Assembly: GCF_003837805.1 (NCBI RefSeq)
Contig: NZ_RQIT01000003.1
Location: forward strand, 310,001 to 374,000
Source of the DNA: Bradyrhizobium sp. RP6
Lineage (GTDB): Bacteria > Pseudomonadota > Alphaproteobacteria > Rhizobiales > Xanthobacteraceae
Length of the DNA stretch: 64,000 bases
Reading direction: 5' to 3'
Below, piece by piece: positions 51,381-59,146 of the stretch. Below the pieces are notes generated by a model. The model saw only the letters and a list, made by a program, of their open reading frames with translations. It was not told the origin of the DNA and searched no databases. The position numbers were made by a program, and so were the translations under genes. Within the stretch, counting starts at the first letter, position 1. Each line of letters starts with the position of its first letter.

Positions 51381-53066
51381 ATGGAGCGCATCTGGCTCAA
51401 GCAATATCCGCCCGGCGTACCCGCCGATATCGAGCCGACACAATACGCATCTCTGGTCGACCTTATGGAGGAGAGCTTCACCAAGTTCGCCGACCGCAAG
51501 GCGTTCATCTGCATGGACAAGTCGATCAGCTATCGCGACCTCGACCAGATGTCGGTCGCGCTCGCCGCTTACTTGCAGGGCCGCGGGCTCCAGCGCGGCG
51601 CCCGTGTTGCAATCATGATGCCGAACGTACTGCAGTACCCCGTCGCGACCGCCGCCGTGCTGCGCGCCGGATACGCGGTCGTGAACGTCAACCCGCTTTA
51701 CACCCCGCGCGAGCTCGAGCACCAGCTCAAGGATTCCGGCGCCGAAGCCATCATCGTGCTGGAGAACTTTGCCCACACGGTCGAGCAGGTGATCGCGAAG
51801 ACGCAGGTGAAGCACGTCATCGTCGCCAGCATGGGCGACCTGCTCGGCTTCAAGGGGATCATCGTCAATCTGGTCGTCCGCCGGGTCAAGAAGATGGTGC
51901 CGGCGTGGTCGCTGCCGGGGGCGGTGGCCTTCAACGACGCGCTCTCGGCCGGCCGCGGCATGACGTTCAACAGGCCGAAACTCTCGCCGGGCGACGTCGC
52001 ATTCCTGCAATATACCGGCGGCACCACCGGCGTCTCCAAGGGCGCCACGCTGCTCCATCGCAACATCGTCGCCAACGTCCTGCAGAACGACGCCTGGCTC
52101 CAGCCGGCGCTCACCGCGCCGCCACACGTCGACCAGCTCATGATCGTGTGTGCACTGCCGCTCTATCACATCTTCGCCCTGACGGCCTGCTACCTGCTCG
52201 CGGTGCGCGCCGGCGGCTGCAATCTCCTGATCCCCAACCCGCGCGACATTCCCGGCTTCGTCAAGGAGCTGGCGAAATACCAGGTCAACAGCTTCCCGGC
52301 CGTGAACACGCTGTACAACGGGTTGATGCACCATCCCGACTTCAAGAAGCTCGACTTCTCCAAGCTGAAGATCTCCAACGGCGGCGGCATGGCGGTGCAG
52401 CGACCCGTTGCCGACCAGTGGAGGGCGATCACCGGCTGCTTCATCGCCGAAGGCTACGGCCTGTCGGAGACCTCGCCGACGCTGACCTGCAATCCGGCGA
52501 CCGCGACCGAGTTCTCCGGCTCGATCGGCATCCCCGTGCCATCGACTTACATCTCGATCCGCGACGACGACGGCAACGAGGTCCCGCTCGGGCAACCCGG
52601 CGAGATCTGCGCCAAGGGCCCACAGGTGATGTCGGGCTACTGGAACAGGCCGGAAGACACCGCGAAGGTGATGACCGCGGACGGTTATTTCCGCACCGGC
52701 GACATCGGCATCATGGACGAGAAGGGGTACACCAAGATCGTCGACCGCAAGAAGGACATGATCCTGGTCTCCGGCTTCAACGTCTATCCCAACGAGGTCG
52801 AGGAAGTGATCGCGAGCCATCCGGGCGTGCTCGAATGCGCCGTGATCGGCATGCCCGATTCCAAATCGGGCGAGGCGGTGAAGGCCTTCGTGGTGAGGAA
52901 GGACCCGAACCTCACCGCCGAGGCGGTGATCGCGTTCTGTCACGAGCAGCTCACCGGCTACAAGGTGCCCAAGCACATCGAATTCCGCACCGACCTGCCG
53001 AAGACCAATGTCGGCAAGATCTTGCGCCGGCAGCTCCGCGACGAGCAAAAGGCCGAGGCGGCGTAA
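51381..53066 (+). CDS. fadD: Long-chain fatty-acid-CoA ligase
   Basis: A 561-aa AMP-forming ligase. ATP-binding 'LQYTGGTTGVSKGATLLH', 'AEGYGLSETSP', 'GYFRTGDIGIMDEKG' and the FadD hinge 'DRKKDMILVSGFNVYPNEVE' are present. The acyl-chain region 'NVNPLYTPRELEHQLKDSG' is as in E. coli FadD. The start at 51381 follows GAGGGGAGTTTTCC. It activates imported fatty acids for beta-oxidation or phospholipid synthesis. It is the second of three acyl-CoA synthetases in the window; the other two belong to different subfamilies. Confidence 0.94.
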   Translation: MERIWLKQYPPGVPADIEPTQYASLVDLMEESFTKFADRKAFICMDKSISYRDLDQMSVALAAYLQGRGLQRGARVAIMMPNVLQYPVATAAVLRAGYAVVNVNPLYTPRELEHQLKDSGAEAIIVLENFAHTVEQVIAKTQVKHVIVASMGDLLGFKGIIVNLVVRRVKKMVPAWSLPGAVAFNDALSAGRGMTFNRPKLSPGDVAFLQYTGGTTGVSKGATLLHRNIVANVLQNDAWLQPALTAPPHVDQLMIVCALPLYHIFALTACYLLAVRAGGCNLLIPNPRDIPGFVKELAKYQVNSFPAVNTLYNGLMHHPDFKKLDFSKLKISNGGGMAVQRPVADQWRAITGCFIAEGYGLSETSPTLTCNPATATEFSGSIGIPVPSTYISIRDDDGNEVPLGQPGEICAKGPQVMSGYWNRPEDTAKVMTADGYFRTGDIGIMDEKGYTKIVDRKKDMILVSGFNVYPNEVEEVIASHPGVLECAVIGMPDSKSGEAVKAFVVRKDPNLTAEAVIAFCHEQLTGYKVPKHIEFRTDLPKTNVGKILRRQLRDEQKAEAA

Positions 53067-53082
53067 GCCGCGCCTCCCGTTC

Positions 53083-53637
53083 ATGACTGACGTCGGCGAC
53101 ATCTCGCCGTCAGGCATTCTCGCCTTCTGGCGCGAGGCTGGCCGCGACCGTTGGTACGAGCGCGATGAGGGTTTCGACGCGGAGATCAGGCGCCGCTTTC
53201 TCGCGCTCTGGCACAAAGCAGCTGCCGGGGAGCTGGCGGACTGGGAGACCAGCGACGAGGGCGCGCTGGCGCTCGTCATTCTGCTTGATCAGTTTCCGCG
53301 CAACATGTTCCGCGGAACGCCGCAAGCCTTTGCCAGCGATCCGCTGGCGCGCGACGTTGCCCGCCGCGCCATCCAGCGAGGGGTCGATCGCAGGATCGAT
53401 CCCGCCCTGCTCGAATTCCTCTACATGCCTTTCATGCATTCCGAGCACCTGGCGGACCAGGAGCGCTGCGTCGCGCTGTTCGAGGGCGCCGGCGACGCCG
53501 AGAGCCTGAGTTACGCCCGGGAGCACGCAGACATCATCCGCCGCTTCGGCCGCTTTCCTCACCGCAACCGCATCCTCGGCCGCGAGACCTCGCCGGAAGA
53601 ACAGGCGTTCCTGGACGGTGGCGGCTTTGCCGGCTGA
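53083..53637 (+). CDS. DUF924 family protein
   Basis: A 184-aa soluble helical protein beginning at ATG 53083. 'SPSGILAFWREAGRDRWYER' and 'ALALVILLDQFPRNMFRGTP' followed by 'FLYMPFMHSEHLADQERC' and 'RFGRFPHRNRILGRETSPEE' are the conserved DUF924 motifs. Family proteins are TPR-like superhelical and of unknown function. It starts 16 nt after fadD on the same strand, so co-transcription is likely. Confidence 0.9.
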   Translation: MTDVGDISPSGILAFWREAGRDRWYERDEGFDAEIRRRFLALWHKAAAGELADWETSDEGALALVILLDQFPRNMFRGTPQAFASDPLARDVARRAIQRGVDRRIDPALLEFLYMPFMHSEHLADQERCVALFEGAGDAESLSYAREHADIIRRFGRFPHRNRILGRETSPEEQAFLDGGGFAG

Positions 53638-53742
53638 TGACGTAGCCGTGAAGGCGGGCCGGCCTTGCTGCTTCCCCGGCCGGCAATATTGTGCAGTCCC
53701 GCCGCCCGGTCTAAAACGCGGGACCGATTTCCAGGGAGACTG

Positions 53743-54231
53743 ATGATGGCGATCCAGATTGGCGACAAGCTACCCGAGGCAAAATTCCGCGTGATGACGG
53801 CGGAAGGCCCGCAGGTGAAGACCACCGACGACATCTTCAAGGGCAAGAAGGTTGCCCTGTTCGCGGTGCCCGGCGCCTACACCGGCACCTGCCACAAGAT
53901 GCATCTGCCGAGCATCTTCCTCAACGCCTATGCCATCAAGGACAAGGGCGTCGACACGATCGCCATCGTCTCCGTCAACGACGCCTTCGTCATGAACGCC
54001 TGGAAGCGCGACACCGACCAGCGCGACGAGGCCGTCTTCCTCGCCGACGGCAATGCCGATTTCACCAAGGCGATCGGCATGGAACTGGACGCCTCCGCCA
54101 ACGGCCTCGGCATCCGCTCCAAGCGCTATTCGATGCTGGTCGAGGACGGCGTGGTCAAGAAGCTCAACCTCGAGGCAATGCCCGGCAAGGTCGAGGTCTC
54201 CGGCGGCGATACGCTGCTCGGGCAGCTCTAG
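53743..54231 (+). CDS. One-Cys peroxiredoxin (Prx5/AhpE-type redoxin)
   Basis: A 162-aa peroxidase. The peroxidatic Cys50 lies in 'VPGAYTGTCHKMHLPSI' (Pro43, Thr47, Cys50 of the PxxxTxxC motif). There is no other cysteine, so it is a 1-Cys enzyme that needs an external thiol such as glutathione. The Prx5-type 'SVNDAFVMNAWKRDT' and 'IRSKRYSMLVEDGVVKKLNL' are also present. Start at 53743 or three bases later (both ATG), after CCAGGGAGACTG. It is convergent with rnhA and separated from it by a repeat. Confidence 0.92.
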   Translation: MMAIQIGDKLPEAKFRVMTAEGPQVKTTDDIFKGKKVALFAVPGAYTGTCHKMHLPSIFLNAYAIKDKGVDTIAIVSVNDAFVMNAWKRDTDQRDEAVFLADGNADFTKAIGMELDASANGLGIRSKRYSMLVEDGVVKKLNLEAMPGKVEVSGGDTLLGQL

Positions 54232-54237
54232 TTGAAG

Positions 54238-54319
54238 TCATTCCGGGGCGGTGCGCAGCACCGAACCCGGAATCTCGAACTTCCGGGTTCGCTCGCTAAC
54301 GCGAGCGCCCCGGAATCAC
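54238..54319. repeat. Palindromic repeat between convergent peroxiredoxin and rnhA genes
   Basis: The ends 'GTCATTCCGGGGCG' and 'CGCCCCGGAATCAC' are inverted, with a central inverted pair 'AACCCGGAA...TTCCGGGTT'. It may serve as a bidirectional terminator as well. Confidence 0.8.
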
Positions 54320-54326
54320 ATCCCAG

Positions 54327-54791
54327 CTACTCCCTCACCCGCTGCTGCAACCGGGCCATGGCGATGCCGTCGCGCGCGAGCTGATCGGCGCGCTCGTTCT
54401 CGGGATGGCCGGCGTGGCCCTTGACCCAATGCCAGCGGACCTCGTGCTGCTTCAGCGCAGCATCCAGGCGCTGCCATAGCTCCACATTCTTCACCGGCTT
54501 CTTGTCGGCGGTGCGCCAGCCATTGCGCTTCCAGCCGAAGATCCAGCCGGTGATGCCCTGCCGGACATACTGGCTGTCGGTATAGAGATCGACCGTGCAC
54601 GGCTTCTTCAGCGCCTCGAGCGCCGAGATCGCCGCCATCAGCTCCATCTGGTTGTTGGTGGTGTGGCGCTCGCCGCCGCTCAGCTCCTTTTCCTTGTCGC
54701 CGAACCTCAGGATCGCACCCCAGCCGCCCGGCCCGGGATTTCCCGAGCAGGCGCCGTCGGTATAGATCGTGACATTGGGAAGCTCGCTCAC
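54327..54791 (-). CDS. rnhA: Ribonuclease HI
   Basis: A 154-aa enzyme degrading RNA in RNA/DNA hybrids. The catalytic carboxylates are visible: Asp12 in '[17 protein letters not shown]', Glu50 in '[16 protein letters not shown]', Asp72 in '[12 protein letters not shown]', and the His/Asp pair in '[17 protein letters not shown]'. Length matches E. coli RnhA (155). The start is GTG at 54791, overlapping the homoserine kinase stop by 4 nt (GTGA), which indicates translational coupling. An upstream ATG lies inside thrB in another frame and is not used. Confidence 0.95.
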   Translation of the reverse strand: MSELPNVTIYTDGACSGNPGPGGWGAILRFGDKEKELSGGERHTTNNQMELMAAISALEALKKPCTVDLYTDSQYVRQGITGWIFGWKRNGWRTADKKPVKNVELWQRLDAALKQHEVRWHWVKGHAGHPENERADQLARDGIAMARLQQRVRE

Positions 54792-55771
54792 GCCACCAGC
54801 CCCGACGGCGTCAGCCCATAATCTCGCACGCTCGTCACGCTCTGGTGGAAGCGCAGCTTGCGGGCATATTCCAGCGGATCCTTCGGCTTGACCAGCGCGC
54901 CAGGCGGCACGTTGAGCCAGTCGACCAGCCGCGTCAGCAGGAAGCGGATCGCGGCGCCGCGCGCCAGCAGCGGCAGCGCCGCCTCTTCCGTCTCGGAGAG
55001 CTTTCTCACGCGGCCATAGGCGTTGAGGAAAGCCCGCGCCTTGGTGACGTTGAAGGAATGATCCGGCTCGAAGCACCAGGCGTTGAGGCAGATCGCGACG
55101 TCATAGGCCAGCATGTCGTTGCAGGCGAAGGTAAAGTCGATGATCCCCGAGAGCTTGTCGCCGAGGAAGAAGACGTTGTCGTTGAAGAGGTCGGCGTGGA
55201 TCACACCTTCCGGCAGGTTGGTCGGCCAGATCCCGCTGGAGAGAAAATCGAGCTCGGCGGCGAGAAACGCACGCAGACCGGGCTGCACCTCGTCGGCACG
55301 GTTCGCCGCCGCGTCGAACAGCGGACGCCAGCCCGCGACCGACAGCGCATTGGCGCGCTTGATCGCGAAATTGGCGCCGGCCAGATGCATCCGGGCCAGC
55401 CCCTCGCCGACCCCGGCGCAATGGGTCGCGTTCGGCTTGCGCGGCCAGACGCCTTCGAGAAAGGTGATGATCGCCGCGGGCCGGCCAGCCAGCTCGCGCA
55501 GCGCCTCGCCGTCGCATCCCTTCACAGGCAGCGGACAATTGACGCCGTGCTCGGCCAGATGCGTCATCAGCGCGAGAAAGAACGGCAGATCGTTCCTCGC
55601 CACGCGCTTCTCGTAGAGCGTGAGAATGAACGAGCCCTTGCTCGTATGCAGCAGGAAGTTGGAATTCTCGACACCTTCGGCGATGCCCTTGTAGGAGAGC
55701 AATTCGCCGAGATCGTATTGTTTCAGGAAATCCGCAAGCTCGTCGGCGGCGACGTCGGTGTAGACCGCCAT
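54788..55771 (-). CDS. thrB: Homoserine kinase (aminoglycoside-phosphotransferase-like)
   Basis: A 327-aa kinase forming O-phosphohomoserine in threonine synthesis. It is the APH-fold type of alphaproteobacteria: '[18 protein letters not shown]' at the N-lobe, '[17 protein letters not shown]' (catalytic Asp/Asn) and '[20 protein letters not shown]' (metal-binding Asp). The MAVYTDV start is typical of ThrB in this group. It begins 6 nt after ispH and overlaps rnhA, forming the operon ispH-thrB-rnhA. Confidence 0.93.
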   Translation of the reverse strand: MAVYTDVAADELADFLKQYDLGELLSYKGIAEGVENSNFLLHTSKGSFILTLYEKRVARNDLPFFLALMTHLAEHGVNCPLPVKGCDGEALRELAGRPAAIITFLEGVWPRKPNATHCAGVGEGLARMHLAGANFAIKRANALSVAGWRPLFDAAANRADEVQPGLRAFLAAELDFLSSGIWPTNLPEGVIHADLFNDNVFFLGDKLSGIIDFTFACNDMLAYDVAICLNAWCFEPDHSFNVTKARAFLNAYGRVRKLSETEEAALPLLARGAAIRFLLTRLVDWLNVPPGALVKPKDPLEYARKLRFHQSVTSVRDYGLTPSGLVA

Positions 55772-55777
55772 AAACGT

Positions 55778-56746
55778 CTACTCGGCGGCAGCTTCGGGGC
55801 GCACCGATCGCGGCAGCGGGAAGAACTCGTTCTCCTCGGCGGCCGAGACCGTCTCCACATGCAGCGTGAAGCGCTCGGCGAACGCGTCCATGATCTCCTC
55901 GACGATCACCTCCGGCGCCGAGGCCCCCGCGGTGATGCCGAGGCTGGTGATGTTCTCGAACCGCTTCCAATCGAGATCGGCGGCGCGCTGCGCCAGCACG
56001 GCGATCGGGCATCCCTCGCGCTCGGCAACCTCGCGCAGGCGCTGCGAGTTCGACGAGTTCGGCGCACCAACCACGATCAAGGCGTCCACCACCGGCGCCA
56101 CCTTCTTCACCGCGAGCTGGCGGTTGGTGGTGGCGTAGCAGATGTCCTCCTTGTGCGGGCCGTTGATGTTCGGGAAGCGCTCCTTGAGCAGCGCCACGAT
56201 CTCCGCGGTGTCGTCGATCGACAGCGTGGTCTGGGTCACGAAGGCAAGGTTGTCCGGGTCCTTCGGTGTAATCGTCTTGGCGTCCTCGGCGGTCTCGATC
56301 AAGGTCACGGCGCCGGGCGGAAGCTGGCCGAGCGTGCCGACCACCTCGGGATGGTGGGAGTGGCCGATCAGGAAGATCTCGCGGCCACGCTTGAAGTGGA
56401 TCGCCGCCTCGCGGTGCACCTTGGTCACCAGCGGACAGGTCGCATCCAGCGAGAACAGATTGCGGGACTGGGCGTCGGCCGGAACCGATTTCGGAACGCC
56501 GTGGGCCGAGAACACCACCGGGGCCGTGGTATTTTCCGGGATCTCAGCGAGTTCCTCGACGAAGATGGCGCCCTTCTTCTTCAACCCGTCGACGACGTAT
56601 TTGTTGTGCACAATCTCGTGGCGAACATAGACCGGGGCGCCGTACTTATCGAGCGCCCGTTCCACGGTATCGATCGCCCGGACCACGCCGGCACAAAAGC
56701 CGCGGGGAGAACAAAGCACGATCTTGAGGTCTGGTTTGGCTGACAT
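55778..56746 (-). CDS. ispH: 4-hydroxy-3-methylbut-2-enyl diphosphate reductase
   Basis: A 322-aa [4Fe-4S] enzyme of the MEP isoprenoid pathway, converting HMBPP to IPP and DMAPP. Cluster-ligand cysteines are visible in '[16 protein letters not shown]' (Cys18), '[15 protein letters not shown]' and '[11 protein letters not shown]'. '[12 protein letters not shown]' and '[12 protein letters not shown]' are the remaining conserved motifs. The ATG at 56746 is chosen; an upstream start at 56851 adds 35 basic residues and is unlikely. First gene of the ispH-thrB-rnhA operon. Confidence 0.95.
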   Translation of the reverse strand: MSAKPDLKIVLCSPRGFCAGVVRAIDTVERALDKYGAPVYVRHEIVHNKYVVDGLKKKGAIFVEELAEIPENTTAPVVFSAHGVPKSVPADAQSRNLFSLDATCPLVTKVHREAAIHFKRGREIFLIGHSHHPEVVGTLGQLPPGAVTLIETAEDAKTITPKDPDNLAFVTQTTLSIDDTAEIVALLKERFPNINGPHKEDICYATTNRQLAVKKVAPVVDALIVVGAPNSSNSQRLREVAEREGCPIAVLAQRAADLDWKRFENITSLGITAGASAPEVIVEEIMDAFAERFTLHVETVSAAEENEFFPLPRSVRPEAAAE

Positions 56747-57012
56747 TGAGCGATCTCGGGACCGAATCGCCCGTTTCGCCTTCTGGCGGGGGCGGTCGAT
56801 GGATGGAAATAGGGGCTTAAAACTGTCGGCTTGAACCCTACAGCGGTTCAAAGGGAATTGGGCCCCCTTTCGGGCGGTGTCAAGGCACTATCTATAGCAG
56901 AACCATTGCGTGGCTAGCCCCTCCCGGCTTATATAGCGCGAATTCCCTGTCATCGCTGATGACCACCGGTTTCGCCTCCAGAGGGGTGGGCGAAGCACAA
57001 AGGAGATTTGCC

Positions 57013-57708
57013 ATGAGCAACGCACCTCTGATGCCCAAGGCGACCGCCGTCTGGCTGCTCGACAACACCGCGCTGACCTTCGACCAGGTCGCCGATTTCA
57101 CCAAGATGCACCCCCTTGAGGTCCGCGCGATCGCCGACGGCGACGCCGCCCAGGGCATCAAGGGCATGGATCCCCTCTCCAACGGCCAGCTGACCCGCGA
57201 GGAGATCGAGAAGGGTGAGAAGAACCCGGATTACCGGCTCCGCCTCCAGGAGAGCAAGGTCGTGCTGCCGCCGCAGCCCAAGCGCAAGGGACCGCGTTAC
57301 ACCCCTGTCTCGCGCCGCCACGAACGTCCGAGCGCGATCCTCTGGCTGCTGCGCAACCATCCGGAACTCAAGGACGCCCAGATCATGCGCCTGGTCGGCA
57401 CCACCAAGAGCACGATCGCGAGCGTGCGCGACCGTACCCACTGGAACACGTCGTCGCTGACGCCGATCGACCCCGTCACCCTCGGCCTGTGCTCGCAGAT
57501 CGAGCTCGACTTCGAGGTGCAGCGCGCGGCCAAGGAAAAGCCGATCGACGCAACCTATGGCGGCGCGACCCTGCTGCCGGCCTCCGAGACCACCCGCAAG
57601 GACGAGTACGAGCCCGCGGAGAAGTCCAGCGACGATCTCAATGTCGACGCCGTGTTCGCCAAGTTGAAGACGCTCGGCGGCAAGAAGCAGGACGACGAGG
57701 AGGAATAG
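57013..57708 (+). CDS. TrcR-type cell-cycle transcriptional regulator (DUF1013)
   Basis: A 231-aa cytoplasmic protein conserved in alphaproteobacteria. 'LMPKATAVWLLDNTALTFDQ', 'VADFTKMHPLEVRAIADGDA', 'GPRYTPVSRRHERPSAILWL' and 'MRLVGTTKSTIASVRDRTHW' form two helix-turn-helix-like segments, the hallmark of DUF1013. The acidic C-terminus ends 'KKQDDEEE'. The ATG at 57013 has AAAGGAG about 9 nt upstream; an earlier in-frame start at 56959 lacks support. It is divergent from ispH across a 266-bp intergenic region. The TrcR name follows current family naming; direct function is inferred. Confidence 0.93.
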   Translation: MSNAPLMPKATAVWLLDNTALTFDQVADFTKMHPLEVRAIADGDAAQGIKGMDPLSNGQLTREEIEKGEKNPDYRLRLQESKVVLPPQPKRKGPRYTPVSRRHERPSAILWLLRNHPELKDAQIMRLVGTTKSTIASVRDRTHWNTSSLTPIDPVTLGLCSQIELDFEVQRAAKEKPIDATYGGATLLPASETTRKDEYEPAEKSSDDLNVDAVFAKLKTLGGKKQDDEEE

Positions 57709-57737
57709 TTTCTCTCTCGTTCATTCACTTCAAACGC

Positions 57738-57769
57738 AAAGCGCGGCAGGGGAAACCCTGCCGCGCTTT
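57738..57769. terminator. Strong Rho-independent terminator
   Basis: A perfect 14-bp stem (AAAGCGCGGCAGGG and its complement) around a GAAA loop, followed by TTGTTTG on the plus strand and a T-rich stretch on the minus strand as well. It lies between convergent trcR-like and ompW-like genes and can serve both. Confidence 0.9.
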
Positions 57770-57787
57770 TGTTTGGTGTACCGCGCC

Positions 57788-58516
57788 TCAGAACTTGTAC
57801 GTCACGCCCGCGCCGACCAGCCAGGGATCGATATGCGCGGTGCCGGTGACCGGGATCGCGCCGTTGACCGTGGCCGAGTAGTCCGGCTGGAGCCACAGCT
57901 TCTTCACGTCCACGTTGAGGCCCCAATGCTTGTCGAACATATAGTCGAAGCCGAATTGCACGGCGCCGCCCCAGGCGTTGCTGACATGTAGGTTGGTGAC
58001 GGTGAGGCCGCCGAACGCGGTGTTCGACGCCGAACTGTTGAAGAACACCGTATAGTTCACGCCGGCGCCGATATAGGGCTTGAAGGCGCCGAAATTGGTG
58101 AAGTGGTATTGCAGCGTGAGCGTCGGCGGCAGCAGCGTGGTCTTGCCGATATCGAGCCCCTGAAGCGTGCCCGTTCCGGTGATGTGGTGCCTTGTCACGC
58201 CGAGGATCAGCTCAGCCGCGATGTTCGGGGTGAAGAAATAGGAGATGTCGAGCTCGGGGACGACCTGGTTGCTGATATCGAGGCCCGAGTTCGGCGACGA
58301 CAGAGCAGGGACACCCGCGACATTCACCGTGCTGTCACCGCCGTCCGGCAAGACGCCGAGAACACGCAGACGGATCATCCAGGGATTCCAGGCCTCCACC
58401 GGCGGCGGCGCCTTCTTGTAAACCGGCAGATCGGCGGCCTGCGCCGTGGCAAAGGTCCCCACGAGCATCGCACCGAGCGTCGCGAGCCGCGCCAGGTTTC
58501 TTATTGTTCCGTCCAT
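57788..58516 (-). CDS. OmpW-family outer-membrane protein
   Basis: A 242-aa eight-stranded beta-barrel porin-like protein. Signal peptide residues 1-27 end 'TAQAADLPVY'. 'WMIRLRVLGVLPDGGDSTVN', 'DISYFFTPNIAAELILGV' and 'LLPPTLTLQYHFTNFGAFKP' are OmpW motifs, and the C-terminal 'GAGVTYKF' has the terminal Phe needed for outer-membrane insertion. The ATG at 58516 follows AAGGGGATTGAT. An FNR/FixK box about 82 bp upstream suggests induction under low oxygen. Confidence 0.93.
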   Translation of the reverse strand: MDGTIRNLARLATLGAMLVGTFATAQAADLPVYKKAPPPVEAWNPWMIRLRVLGVLPDGGDSTVNVAGVPALSSPNSGLDISNQVVPELDISYFFTPNIAAELILGVTRHHITGTGTLQGLDIGKTTLLPPTLTLQYHFTNFGAFKPYIGAGVNYTVFFNSSASNTAFGGLTVTNLHVSNAWGGAVQFGFDYMFDKHWGLNVDVKKLWLQPDYSATVNGAIPVTGTAHIDPWLVGAGVTYKF

Positions 58517-58591
58517 ATCAATCCCCTTCAGCCATATCTGCGCATCGTTGCGCGACATCAGCGTCAGAGCAGAAAGGGGATGGTGAAGGAT

Positions 58592-58605
58592 TTGATGCCG
58601 ATCAA
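58592..58605. promoter_or_regulatory. FNR/FixK-type binding site upstream of the ompW-like gene
   Basis: TTGATGCCGATCAA is a perfect TTGAT-N4-ATCAA palindrome. Its centre lies about 82 bp upstream of the ATG. If it acts as a class II site (centre at -41.5), transcription would begin near 58557, giving a leader of about 40 nt, a reasonable geometry. Confidence 0.75.
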
Positions 58606-58696
58606 ATCAGGACCAACGCGACACGATTTGGCTGCTGCGTTGCAGAAGTGTCACGACGGATGCGCGTCAATGACACCGGATGATACCGTCACCGAT

Positions 58697-58963
58697 TTAC
58701 GGCCGCTCGGGATTATTCAGCATGTACTCGCCGAGATCGCGCTGGCGGCGGTCGGCGCGGGCAATGGCGGCATTGCGCTGGACATCGCGGTCCTTGCGGC
58801 AGGCCACGTATTCCGGCGAGCCCTGCGCATGGCCCCGGCTCTGGCAGACCGCGTCATCATCATCGCCGCCCATCGCCACCGGCGTCTGGTAGCGCGCGGA
58901 GCAAGCGGAGAGAGCAATGGCGAGCAGAGAGATTGCTCCATACTGCGCGAGTTTGGCTGACAT
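58697..58963 (-). CDS. Small lipoprotein
   Basis: An 88-aa protein with a lipobox: after 'MSAKLAQYGAISLLAI', the sequence 'ALSAC' ends the signal, with Cys21 as acylation site. The mature part is acidic at first ('MGGDDDDAVCQSRG'), then basic ('RKDRDVQRNAAIARADRRQR'), with two further cysteines that could pair. Start at 58963; an upstream ATG at 59008 would hide the signal. Function unknown. Confidence 0.8.
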   Translation of the reverse strand: MSAKLAQYGAISLLAIALSACSARYQTPVAMGGDDDDAVCQSRGHAQGSPEYVACRKDRDVQRNAAIARADRRQRDLGEYMLNNPERP

Positions 58964-58982
58964 TTGGTCGTCCTGTCTCATT

Positions 58983-59140
58983 CGTCGTTGCCGGGCTTGA
59001 CCCGGCAATCCATCGAAATCAAGGCAAGTGCTTGCTCATAGATGGATGCCCGGGTCCCGGCGCCGCCAAGGCTATGCCGGGCATTTGGTTTAGGGCCGGC
59101 GAAGCTATGCGAAGACGGCAAGCCCGGGCACGACGGATGG
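58983..59140. repeat. Dispersed composite palindromic repeat
   Basis: 'GTCGTTGCCGGGCTTGACCC' at the left end is mirrored by '...AAGCCCGGGCACGAC' at the right. An inner pair, 'GCAATCCATC' and 'GATGGATGCC', frames a spacer. It fills the gap between the lipoprotein and acyl-CoA synthetase genes. Confidence 0.8.
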
Positions 59141-59146
59141 GCAAAC

